From contig JAPSIU010000106.1 in NCBI GenBank assembly GCA_031178565.1, positions 1-8,905 of the forward strand: a DNA stretch of 8,905 nt. The letters run 5' to 3'. Below the pieces are notes generated by a model. The model saw only the letters and a program-made list of their open reading frames with translations. It ran no database searches and was not told the origin of the DNA. This document shows, in pieces, positions 1 to 6,821 of the stretch. The stretch comes from Leucobacter sp. Its GTDB lineage: Bacteria > Actinomycetota > Actinomycetes > Actinomycetales > Microbacteriaceae. The position numbers and the translations under genes are program-made. Positions within the stretch are counted from its first letter, which is position 1, and the number at the start of each line of letters is the position of its first letter.

Positions 1-2448
1 CACGAGTCCGAGTACCTCGGTGCGGAAATCCTCGCGCCGGTCGCTCCAGCGCAGTCCGCCTCGCGCCACCTTCCCGAAGCGCAGGTGCACCCCCTCGACC
101 TGGGGCGAGTACACCCAGATCTCCGCCATCGGGTGGGGCTTCGGGAGGTTCGGCACACGGGTGCAGTCGAGCTTCATCGACACCCACGGCTTCGCGGAGC
201 CGCCCTCTCCCGGCTGGTAGAAGTTCGTGCGCCGGACGGCCTCGATCACACCGATGAACGACCGCAGAATGCGGTCCTGATCCAGGCTCGACACCCCGTC
301 GAGATCGCGCTGCAGCGACTCGATCAGCTCGGCCGAACAGGCGTCCCGATCCCCCGTCACCTCGGGATCGAAGCGCAGCTCGAACAGCCGCACCAGGTCG
401 GCCGCGATCCCCGGGTTGGCGATCAGCGCCCGGTCGATGTACTCCACGGAGAAGGCCGAGCCGATCTGGCGCAGATACATGCCGATGGCGCGGAGGACGA
501 CGATCCGCCTCCAGTCCAGGCCGCCGTGCAGCACGAGCGCGTTCAGCCGATCGCTCTCCGCCGCCCCCGTCCAGACCGCCGTGAAGGCCTCCTCGAACGC
601 CGTACCCCAGTCCGCGTCGCCCCACAGCTCCACCTCGGGCGCGGTGATGCCGAAATCGGAGATGTGCCTGAGGCTCCCGTCGGCGAGGGTGATGGTGTTC
701 GGGCGCTCGTCCACGACATCGACGCCGAGGTCGGTGAGGATGGGGAGCACCTGCGTCAGCGGATACTGCCGAAAGGAGGCCAGAGTCAGGATCCGCTTCG
801 ACGGCTCGTCCTTCTCCGGCTGGTACAGGTGGACGGCGAACTCCTCGCCCCGCGCGAGACGCTCGAGCAGTTCGACGTCGCCGATCGCCTCCACCGCGGG
901 GACGTACTCCTTGTAGGACGCCGGAAAGGCCTGCCCGTACTGGCTGAGGAGCGCCGCGGCCTCCTCCTCGCCGAACGCGTGGTGCAGCGCGTCGACGAAC
1001 GCCTCCTCCCAGCTGCGGATCGCCTCCTCCAGCTGCGGCTGCAGGTCGGCCTCGCTCACCTCCGGCACGGAGCTGCCCTTGGGCACTCGGACCACGAAGT
1101 GCAGCTGGGCGAGCGGCGACTCGCCCACTCGAGTCGTGTGATCGACCTGATCCGCTCCGAAGACCGACCGCAGCAGCGACTCGATCCGCAGCCGAACGGT
1201 CGTGTTGTACCGGTCCCTCGGCAGGAACACGAGGGCCGACACGAACCGGCCGAACTCGTCCCGACGGAGGAAGATGCGGGCGCGCCGCCGCTCGCGGAGC
1301 CGGCTCACCTCGGACGCCACGTCGAACAGGTGCTCGGGGGTGTCCTGGAACAGCTCGTCCCGCGGATACTGCTCGAGGATCTGCAGCAGATCCTTGCCCG
1401 AGTGCGAGGCCGGGGAGAAGCCGGATGCCTCGAGCACCGCCCGCACCTTCGTCGAGACGATCGGCAGCGTGAGCACCGAGGATGCGTAGGCCGTGGAGGT
1501 GAACATGCCGAGGAAGCGGCGCTCGCCGACGACGTTGCCCGCGTCGTCGAAGGTGCGCACGCCGATGTAGTCGAGGTACACGTCGCGGTGCACGGTGGCT
1601 CGGGAATTCGCCTTCGTCACGGTGAGCAGTCGAGGCTCGCGAGCGGTGCGCTGGGCTTCGGGCCGCAGACGGGCGATCGCGGTCGTCGATTTCCGCAGGA
1701 TCCCGAGGCCGGTGTGCGGCAGCGGCCTGAGCACCTCCTCCCCGTTCTCGTCCGTCTCGAGCGCGTGCTCCCGGTATCCCAGGAACGTGAAGTTCTCCTC
1801 CGCGAGCCAGTTGAGGAACTCGACGGTCGGGACGATCTCCTCGGGGTCGACGGTCTGCGGCGGCATCGTGCGCAGGTCGGTGACGATGTCGAGACAGGCG
1901 CGGCGCATCGGCCGCCAGTCGTCCACCGCGGCGTGCACGTCGGAGAGCACCTTCTGCAGCCGTTCCTCGAGCTCGACGCGCCCCTCCTCGGTGGGCACCC
2001 GATCGACCTCGAGGTGGATCCACGATTCCAGCCTGCCGCCGTGCGCTCCGATCTCGAGCAGTTCGCCGTCTTCGTCTCGGCGCACCGACACCAGCGGGTG
2101 CATGAGCAGATGCACCGTGAGCCCGCATCTGGCGATCGCCGCGGTGACCGAGTCGACGAGGAACGGCGAGTCGTCGGTGCAGAGTTCCACGATCGTGCGG
2201 CGCGACGTCCAGCCGTGCTCGCGGAGCGTGGGCGTGAACACCGAGACGAAGGTCTCGCCCGGCTGCTTGCGGCCGGCGAGAGTCCGCATCGACCCGGCGG
2301 CGCCCACGATGTCCCTGGGCTCGCGCTCGGTGAGATCCTCGCTGTCGAGGTGGGCGATCAGACGCTCCAGCCCGGGCCGGATCTCCGGATCGACGGCGGC
2401 GAGAGCCTCTTCGACGGTGACGAAGGCGGTGTCAGTGGTCGTGAACAT
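1..2448 (-). CDS. gdh: NAD-dependent glutamate dehydrogenase, large (180-kDa) class, N-terminal half
   Basis: It catalyses oxidative deamination of glutamate to 2-oxoglutarate with NAD+, in the cytoplasm, linking amino-acid catabolism to the TCA cycle. Reading the minus strand from 2448 gives 816 codons with no stop, running off the left edge; the family is about 1,600 residues, so roughly half is present. DDSPFLVDSV (residues 92-101) and ESWIHLEVDR (141-150) match the N-terminal ACT-like regulatory region. VEGVHLRFGKVARGGLRWSD, ending at about residue 803, followed by REDFRTEVLGL, is the hallmark at the start of the catalytic domain. The rest of the catalytic domain, including the nucleotide-binding part, and the C-terminal helical region lie outside the window. 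The ATG at 2448 is preceded by AGGAA at good spacing and by a TATGAT box. No frameshift was seen. Identity is near certain; the symbol is generic. Confidence 0.95.
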   Translation of the reverse strand, partial: MFTTTDTAFVTVEEALAAVDPEIRPGLERLIAHLDSEDLTEREPRDIVGAAGSMRTLAGRKQPGETFVSVFTPTLREHGWTSRRTIVELCTDDSPFLVDSVTAAIARCGLTVHLLMHPLVSVRRDEDGELLEIGAHGGRLESWIHLEVDRVPTEEGRVELEERLQKVLSDVHAAVDDWRPMRRACLDIVTDLRTMPPQTVDPEEIVPTVEFLNWLAEENFTFLGYREHALETDENGEEVLRPLPHTGLGILRKSTTAIARLRPEAQRTAREPRLLTVTKANSRATVHRDVYLDYIGVRTFDDAGNVVGERRFLGMFTSTAYASSVLTLPIVSTKVRAVLEASGFSPASHSGKDLLQILEQYPRDELFQDTPEHLFDVASEVSRLRERRRARIFLRRDEFGRFVSALVFLPRDRYNTTVRLRIESLLRSVFGADQVDHTTRVGESPLAQLHFVVRVPKGSSVPEVSEADLQPQLEEAIRSWEEAFVDALHHAFGEEEAAALLSQYGQAFPASYKEYVPAVEAIGDVELLERLARGEEFAVHLYQPEKDEPSKRILTLASFRQYPLTQVLPILTDLGVDVVDERPNTITLADGSLRHISDFGITAPEVELWGDADWGTAFEEAFTAVWTGAAESDRLNALVLHGGLDWRRIVVLRAIGMYLRQIGSAFSVEYIDRALIANPGIAADLVRLFELRFDPEVTGDRDACSAELIESLQRDLDGVSSLDQDRILRSFIGVIEAVRRTNFYQPGEGGSAKPWVSMKLDCTRVPNLPKPHPMAEIWVYSPQVEGVHLRFGKVARGGLRWSDRREDFRTEVLGLV

Positions 2449-2514
2449 CGTTGTTCCTGTCTGGCGACGGCGCCGGATCGGTCACGACGCCTGCACGGTC
2501 GCGACGATGGCCCC

Positions 2515-2520
2515 ATCATA
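2515..2520 (-). promoter_or_regulatory. Probable -10 box of the glutamate dehydrogenase gene
   Basis: Read on the minus strand this is TATGAT, one base from the TATAAT consensus and rare in such GC-rich sequence. It lies 67 bases upstream of the ATG at 2448, implying a leader of about 60 nt. No good -35 is seen: at 17-bp spacing the hexamer is CCTCAT. A weak -35 would suit an activator-dependent or regulated promoter. The nearby inverted repeat arm (2530-2539) lies across the spacer and -35 position. Confidence 0.45.
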
Positions 2521-2528
2521 CCGAGCGC

Positions 2529-2583
2529 GGGACCCCGATGAGGGGCCCGGGTCCCACAGCGCGGCCGACACGGATCGGGGTCC
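2529..2583. repeat. Competing inverted repeats between pcaC and gdh
   Basis: GGACCCCGAT at 2530-2539 is the exact reverse complement of ATCGGGGTCC at 2574-2583 (10-bp stem, 34-nt loop). The same left arm can instead pair locally: GGGACCC at 2529-2535 with GGGTCCC at 2549-2555 (7-bp stem, 13-nt loop). The two structures exclude each other. The element starts 5 bases past the pcaC stop codon on the minus strand and ends just upstream of the gdh -10 box. No U-tract follows, so it is not a classical intrinsic terminator. It could be a GC-rich terminator of the pca operon, an operator for gdh, or both. Confidence 0.5.
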
Positions 2584-2588
2584 TCGGA

Positions 2589-2987
2589 TCAGGCCTCGCC
2601 GAGCTCCTCGAGCACGCCCCGCGCCAGCTTGAACGCGACGTTCGCCGCAGGCACGCCGCAGTAGAGTCCGGCCTGCAGGATCACTTCCTTGATCTCCTCG
2701 ACTGTCAGCCCGTTGCGCCTGGCCGCGGCGACGTGCATCTCGAACTCCTCGTGGTGCCCGAGCGCGATCATCGCGGTCAGCACCGCGACGGATCGAGAGC
2801 GACGATCCAGGCCCGGCCGCGACCAGATGTCGCCCCAGGCGGTGCGGGTGATGAAGTCCTGGAAGTCTGCGGTGAACTCCGTGATCCCGGCGTTCGCGCG
2901 ATCCACGTGCGCGTCGGAGAGCACCTCGCGGCGCACGACCATGCCCTGCTCATAGCGTTCGGCGTCGCTCAGCCCGGCGCCGCTCAT
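2589..2987 (-). CDS. pcaC: 4-carboxymuconolactone decarboxylase (PcaC)
   Basis: It decarboxylates 4-carboxymuconolactone to 3-oxoadipate enol-lactone in the protocatechuate branch of the beta-ketoadipate pathway. The 132-residue product matches the usual PcaC length of about 130. It carries the family core from about residue 65 to 120: the stretch ALGHHEEFEMHVAAARRNG, then TVEEIKEVILQ and YCGVPAAN with a cysteine at 110. The N-terminal RREVLSDAHVDRANA is also typical. The ATG at 2987 is chosen because GAGGTGA lies just upstream, within the last codons of pcaD, and because it overlaps the pcaD stop as ATGA. The frame stays open further upstream only as a GC-rich shadow of pcaD. It is the last gene of the operon. 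In many actinobacteria PcaD and PcaC are fused as PcaL; here they are separate. Confidence 0.95.
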   Translation of the reverse strand: MSGAGLSDAERYEQGMVVRREVLSDAHVDRANAGITEFTADFQDFITRTAWGDIWSRPGLDRRSRSVAVLTAMIALGHHEEFEMHVAAARRNGLTVEEIKEVILQAGLYCGVPAANVAFKLARGVLEELGEA

Positions 2988-3763
2988 CGCGTCACCTCGC
3001 CGAAGAATTCGAGCAGCGCTTCGGCGACCGCGCCGGCCCGCTCCGCGGGCGGCTGGTGCGCGGCTCCCCCGATCATGACCTTGCGCCCGTTCTGCACTCC
3101 GGCGACGATCTCGTCCTGACGATCCTCGGGAGCGACGCCGTCGAACTCGCCTCCCATCGCGAGGATCGGGATCCGGATCTCGCCGAGACGATCTCGGAGG
3201 TCGTAGCTCGCGAGCGCCTCCGCGCAGCGAGCATAGCCCTCGTCGGAGACGCCCTGCAGCACACGCAGGATGCGCCCGGTCATCTCGGGCTCGTCCGCGA
3301 TCGAATCCGGCGCGAACCACACCTGCGCCGAGGAGGTCACGAGGGCGGAGGTCGACTGCTCGCGCACCATTGCCGCGCGGGCCGTCCAGTGCTCGGCGCT
3401 GCCGAGCGACGCCGCCGACGCGATGATCGCGGCGCCCGCGAACAGTTCCGGATGCCGCAGCGCGAGCGCGAGGCCCAGCGCGCCGCCGATGGACACCCCC
3501 GCGTAGAGCGCACCGCCGCCCGCAAGATCCCCCACGGCGGCTGCGACCGAATCGGCGAGCTCCTCCATCGTGAACGGCTCGACCGGGACCGGAGCGGTGT
3601 CATGGCCGGGGAGCGACAGGAGCGTCACGCGGTAGTGCTCCGACAGCGCGGGCACCACGTTCTCCCAGATGAGCGAGCCCGTGCCGAGCGAGTGCCCGAG
3701 CACCACGAGCGGGCGGTCGGCGGGCCCCACCGGACTGGTCAGGGCGATCTCGGGCGGGGTCAT
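2984..3763 (-). CDS. pcaD: 3-oxoadipate enol-lactonase (PcaD)
   Basis: A cytoplasmic alpha/beta hydrolase that hydrolyses 3-oxoadipate enol-lactone to 3-oxoadipate. The 259-residue length is normal. The apparent triad is Ser91 in the GVSIG elbow, Asp208 in GEFDG, and His236 in GGAAHQ; GHSLGTGSLIW (23-33) is the strand-3 loop that forms the oxyanion hole in this family. The cap region spans roughly 120-190. The ATG at 3763 is preceded by GAGGAG and overlaps the pcaB stop as ATGA, so translation is probably coupled; its own stop overlaps the pcaC start the same way. From sequence alone a generic alpha/beta hydrolase is possible, but its place between pcaB and pcaC makes PcaD nearly certain. Confidence 0.94.
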   Translation of the reverse strand: MTPPEIALTSPVGPADRPLVVLGHSLGTGSLIWENVVPALSEHYRVTLLSLPGHDTAPVPVEPFTMEELADSVAAAVGDLAGGGALYAGVSIGGALGLALALRHPELFAGAAIIASAASLGSAEHWTARAAMVREQSTSALVTSSAQVWFAPDSIADEPEMTGRILRVLQGVSDEGYARCAEALASYDLRDRLGEIRIPILAMGGEFDGVAPEDRQDEIVAGVQNGRKVMIGGAAHQPPAERAGAVAEALLEFFGEVTR

Positions 3764-5304
3764 CGGTTCTCCTCGGGTGTCGGTGACGATGGCGTCGACG
3801 GTTCCGGTGTCGGCGGTGCCGGCGATGCCGGCGATGCCGGCGATGCCTGAGGCGACGATGGCGTCGGCGACGTCGCTGTCGGCGGTGCGAATTCGGGATC
3901 GGATTCGGCGAGGGCCTCATCGACCAGCCGGCCCGCGAGCCCCGTGTAGTTCGCGGGATCGAGCAGCGCGGCGACGTCGATGCCCGCCTCGACGACCGCC
4001 GGCTCGGCCCGCAGCAGCTCGGCGAGATCCTCGCCTCGGCCCCCGGCCGAGACGATCCGCTTCACCTGGTCGGCTCCGATGATCGGTCCGAGCACGATCG
4101 AGAGCCGCTCGGCGACGATGAGTCCTCCCGTGAGCGCGAGGTTGCGGCGTACCGCCTCGTGGTCGACGCGCAATCCGGAGACGAGCTCCACCGCGTTCGC
4201 GCTGGCGCCGCGCGCGAGCCGGAGCAGCTCGCGCAGCGTCGGCCACTCCGCGTGCCATGCGCCGTCGGGCCGCTCGTCGACGGCGAGCGCAGCCGCGGTG
4301 TGCAGCGTCGCCGCCAGGTTCGGGGCTCGCAGCGCGGCGGATCGGATCAGCACCGACCGTGCGGGGTTCTGCTTCTGCGGCATGGCCGACGATCCGCCCC
4401 CGGCGCCCTCGGCGAGCTCGCCGATCTCGGTTCGGCTGAGTGTGGCGACGTCGCTCGCGATGACGCCGAGTGCTGCCACGGCCTGCGTCAACGCGTCCCC
4501 GAGCTCGGTCACCGGCCAGCGGAGCGTGTGCCAGGGGCCGGCGGGTGCGGCGAGCCCCAGCTCGTCGGCGAAGACTCCGGGAAGCGCGGAGGCCGCTTCG
4601 ACCCCGTCGATCTGCGCCCGATCTGCCTCCTCGCGGCCGATCTCGGCGAAGGAGGCGAGGGTGCCACCCGCGCCCGCGAGCTGCGCGGGCAGTTCGGCCG
4701 CGGCCGATTCGAGGCGCCGGATCGCACGGCTCACGCCGCGCAGCCAGCCGCTCGCGCGCAGCCCGATGGTCGTCGGAACCGCCTGCTGCGTCAGCGTCCG
4801 CGCGGCTGCCGCCTCGCTCCGGTGCTCCGCCGCGAACCGCGCGAGCTCCTCCTCGGCGCAGCGCAGGTCGGCGAGGATGACGGAGACGGATCCGCGGGCC
4901 GTCAGCATCATCGCCGAGTCGAGGATGTCCTGGCTCGTCGCTCCACGGTGCACCCAACGGCGAGCATTCTCCGGCACTCGCGCCCGCAGCATCCCCACGA
5001 GGGGGATCACGGGATTCCCGCCGGCGACCGAGTCCGCGATCAGCTCGGCGAGCGGGAGGCCGTCGACCGCGCAGGGCAGACCGCGATCCCGCCATCCGAG
5101 CGCCTCGCCCACCGACGACGCCGTCTCCGCGGGCGCGATACCGAGTTCCGCCCAGGCTCGCACGAGCGCGACCTCGGCCGCGATGAGCGCGCCGAGGATC
5201 GCCTCGTCGCCGAGCTCGGCTCCGTGCGCGACCGTCACCGGCGAGAGCAGGCCCGCATCGAAGACCGGGAGGTGTCCGGCGGGCTCGGCGGGCTCAGTAG
5301 GCAA
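3760..5304 (-). CDS. pcaB: 3-carboxy-cis,cis-muconate cycloisomerase (PcaB), with extended tail
   Basis: It lactonises 3-carboxy-cis,cis-muconate to 4-carboxymuconolactone. It belongs to the fumarase/aspartase superfamily: the signature GSSAMPQKQNP is at residues 304-314, and HRGATSQDILDSA at 119-131 is the second conserved region. With the start chosen here it has 514 residues, against about 450 for the classic enzymes. The excess is a Pro/Ala/Ser-rich tail from about residue 468, after the normal end at GLAGRLVDEALAE. The start is the TTG at 5304, which keeps the conserved N-terminal FDAGLLSPV; AAGGAG lies about 10 nt upstream inside pcaG, and the overlap with pcaG is 11 bp. The in-frame ATG at 5376 would add 24 basic, unconserved residues and overlap pcaG by 83 bp, so it is rejected. 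The exact start is less certain than the function. Confidence 0.93.
   Translation of the reverse strand: MPTEPAEPAGHLPVFDAGLLSPVTVAHGAELGDEAILGALIAAEVALVRAWAELGIAPAETASSVGEALGWRDRGLPCAVDGLPLAELIADSVAGGNPVIPLVGMLRARVPENARRWVHRGATSQDILDSAMMLTARGSVSVILADLRCAEEELARFAAEHRSEAAAARTLTQQAVPTTIGLRASGWLRGVSRAIRRLESAAAELPAQLAGAGGTLASFAEIGREEADRAQIDGVEAASALPGVFADELGLAAPAGPWHTLRWPVTELGDALTQAVAALGVIASDVATLSRTEIGELAEGAGGGSSAMPQKQNPARSVLIRSAALRAPNLAATLHTAAALAVDERPDGAWHAEWPTLRELLRLARGASANAVELVSGLRVDHEAVRRNLALTGGLIVAERLSIVLGPIIGADQVKRIVSAGGRGEDLAELLRAEPAVVEAGIDVAALLDPANYTGLAGRLVDEALAESDPEFAPPTATSPTPSSPQASPASPASPAPPTPEPSTPSSPTPEENR
3763..3903 (-). repeat. Low-complexity repeated tail of pcaB
   Basis: This codes for the last 47 residues of PcaB. 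Two copies of a 13-residue unit (APPTATSPTPSSP and APPTPEPSTPSSP) start 23 residues apart and flank three ASP triplets. At the DNA level, 3785-3820 and 3854-3889 are direct repeats with 29 of 36 bases identical, exactly 69 bp apart and therefore in frame. Between them, gccggcgat is repeated 3.3 times (3818-3847). The pattern suggests local duplication and slippage. The distal end also carries the GAGGAG ribosome-binding site of pcaD. Confidence 0.85.
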
Positions 5305-5875
5305 GGAACACGGTCTCCTTCTCGCCCTGCAGGTGGATGTCGTGGATGAGATACCCCTCGGGCGTGCGCGTTGCAACGAGCGTAGCGCGCTCTTCCGGCG
5401 TGAGCGAGGCCAGCAGCGGGTCGGCGGCGAGGGCGGCCTCGTCCTCGGGGAGGTAGATGCGCGTGTGGAGCTTGTCGGGGAGGCCGCGCGCGAACACCAC
5501 GACCGAGAAGAACGGAGCCTCTCCGTTCACGGAGCCGGGGTTGCGCGTCCAGAACTCGTAGTGCCCCTCGTCGTTGGTGAAGGCACGCCCGAACCCGGTG
5601 AAGGAGTGGTCGTCGCGGGCGAAGGATCCGCGCGCGCGCGGTACGGAGCCGTCGGCGTCCGCTCCGAAGATCTCCACCATGGAGTCGGGAATCGGGTTGC
5701 CGGCGCCGTCGTACACGTTGCCGCCGAGCACGATCGAGCCCGGCGAGTGCGGGAACGCGACCTCGTGCTTCTTCGGGAACGTGGTGCCGTAGGCGAAGAA
5801 CGGGCCGACCGTCTGACCGGGGGTGGGCTCGTGGGTCTTCTCGGGAACGCTTCCCCGCGTCGCTGCTGCATTCAT
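5294..5875 (-). CDS. pcaG: Protocatechuate 3,4-dioxygenase, alpha subunit (PcaG)
   Basis: The non-iron-bearing partner of PcaH. Together they cleave protocatechuate between its hydroxyls (intradiol) to 3-carboxy-cis,cis-muconate. The 193 residues are close to the usual 200. TPGQTVGPFF (18-27) is the N-terminal signature of the alpha subunit; GNPIPDSMVEIF (59-70) and FTNDEGHYEF (99-108) form the intradiol dioxygenase beta-sandwich core; FARGLPDKLHTRIYLPEDEA (128-147) is the typical alpha-subunit C-terminal motif. It lacks the Tyr/His iron-ligand set present in PcaH, as expected. The ATG at 5875 overlaps the pcaH stop by one base (TGATG), with AGGAGG 10 nt upstream inside pcaH. A heteromeric enzyme encoded by adjacent, coupled genes fits this family. 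Confidence 0.96.
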   Translation of the reverse strand: MNAAATRGSVPEKTHEPTPGQTVGPFFAYGTTFPKKHEVAFPHSPGSIVLGGNVYDGAGNPIPDSMVEIFGADADGSVPRARGSFARDDHSFTGFGRAFTNDEGHYEFWTRNPGSVNGEAPFFSVVVFARGLPDKLHTRIYLPEDEAALAADPLLASLTPEERATLVATRTPEGYLIHDIHLQGEKETVFLAY

Positions 5876-6696
5876 CAGTGCTCGCCCTCCTCAGGCTCGA
5901 ACCAGGTGGCGTCGGGGCCGTCGACCACGATGTCGAAGCGGTAGCCCATCGAGAACTCCGGGACGGTCAGATCGTGGTCGTAGAGTCCGATGAGGCGGTC
6001 CCGGTCCTTCTGATCCCGGATCGAGTTGTAGATCGGGTCGAGCGGGAAGAGCGGGTCGCCGGGGAAGTACATCTGGGTGATCAGGCGCTGCGTGAACGAC
6101 TGCCCGAACACCGAGAAGTGGATGTGCGCGGGGCGCCACGCGTTGATGTGGTTCTTCCACGGGTAGGGCCCCGGTTTGATGGTGGTGAAGGTGTACTCGC
6201 CGTTGTCGTTCGTGACCGCGCGGCCCGCACCCGTGAAGTTCGGATCGAGCGGGGCGGGGTGCTGATCCCGCTGATGGATGTAGCGGCCGGCGGAGTTCGC
6301 CTGCCAGATCTCGATCAGCTGGTTGCGGAGCGGCCGGCCCCACGAGTCGAGGAGGCGGCCGGTCACCGTGATGCGCTCGCCCAGCGGCTCGCCCGAGTGC
6401 TGAAGGGTCAGATCCGATTCGATCGCGGCGACATCGCGCTGTCCGTAGGCGGGCGACCACAGTTCGATCGTCTCGGGATCGACGAGCTTCGGATTCTTGG
6501 TCGGGTGACGGAGGATGCTCGAGCGGTACGGCGGGAAGTCGTACACGGTGCGGGGGAGCTTCTCGCCGGAGGCGACGCGCCGCTCGTACTCGGCGTGCAG
6601 CACCGCGGTCTCCTCGTTGATCTGCGACTGCGTCGCCTGATCGGGGGCGGCCAACAGCGTTTCGGGGGCCGCTGCTGCCTGGGGGTTCTCGGCCAT
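5875..6696 (-). CDS. pcaH: Protocatechuate 3,4-dioxygenase, beta subunit (PcaH)
   Basis: The catalytic, Fe(III)-binding subunit of the intradiol ring-cleavage enzyme that opens protocatechuate. The four expected iron ligands are present with exact family spacing: Tyr139 (in GRYIHQRDQH), Tyr178 (in GPYPW), His191 and His193 (in WRPAHIHFS). Arg188, next to the ligands, matches the conserved active-site arginine. GRPLRNQLIEIWQAN (120-134) and VTNDNGEYTF (161-170) are core intradiol dioxygenase motifs. At 273 residues it has an N-terminal region longer than that of the Pseudomonas enzyme; the first 30 or so residues are Ala/Gln-rich and probably flexible. The ATG at 6696 has a strong AAGGAG 5 nt upstream. 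It is the first gene of the pca operon, 125 bp from the previous gene. Confidence 0.97.
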   Translation of the reverse strand: MAENPQAAAAPETLLAAPDQATQSQINEETAVLHAEYERRVASGEKLPRTVYDFPPYRSSILRHPTKNPKLVDPETIELWSPAYGQRDVAAIESDLTLQHSGEPLGERITVTGRLLDSWGRPLRNQLIEIWQANSAGRYIHQRDQHPAPLDPNFTGAGRAVTNDNGEYTFTTIKPGPYPWKNHINAWRPAHIHFSVFGQSFTQRLITQMYFPGDPLFPLDPIYNSIRDQKDRDRLIGLYDHDLTVPEFSMGYRFDIVVDGPDATWFEPEEGEH

Positions 6697-6821
6697 CTGG
6701 TCTCCTTCGACACCGGTACGGGACCCATTCAGACTGGCAGGGCGACGGGGTATCCCCGCGGCCGACTCCCACTCAGCGGGAGTCGCGCCGCTGCTCCGGC
6801 CGCGATGCGCGGCTCCGACGC
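6697..6821 (-). promoter_or_regulatory. Gap upstream of pcaH with three symmetric elements
   Basis: This is the likely site of the pca operon promoter and operator. Three inverted repeats lie in series: GCCGCG/CGCGGC at 6799-6813 (6-bp stem, 3-nt loop), CGACTCCC/GGGAGTCG at 6763-6785 (8-bp stem, 7-nt spacer), and CGGGG/CCCCG at 6746-6758 (5-bp stem, 3-nt spacer). The first lies just past the stop of the coiled-coil gene and could be a GC-rich terminator, though no U-tract follows. The other two are well placed as operators for an IclR-type regulator. No convincing -35/-10 pair was found. The AAGGAG ribosome-binding site of pcaH lies at the end of the gap. Confidence 0.45.

Noticed and set aside
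85..2541. 818-codon plus-strand open frame
   Set aside because: It is the antisense shadow of the glutamate dehydrogenase gene. Its Arg/His/Asp-rich translation shows no recognisable motif, while the minus strand encodes clear family signatures across the same span.
2988..3320. Extended pcaC frame, possibly a broken pcaL fusion
   Set aside because: pcaD is complete to a normal C-terminus and pcaC has its own start and ribosome-binding site. The upstream open frame translates to Arg-rich noise over pcaD.
3818..3847. CRISPR-like short tandem repeats
   Set aside because: The units are 9 bp, contiguous, without spacers, and code in frame for ASP triplets in the PcaB tail.
5305..5376. N-terminal extension of PcaB to the ATG at 5376
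   Set aside because: It adds basic, unconserved residues, overlaps pcaG deeply and leaves the conserved N-terminus unexplained; the TTG at 5304 fits better.
3980..5944. 654-codon plus-strand open frame
   Set aside because: It lies opposite pcaB and pcaG, which are secure. The translation is Ser/Ala/Arg-rich low complexity, as expected of antisense frames in GC-rich DNA.
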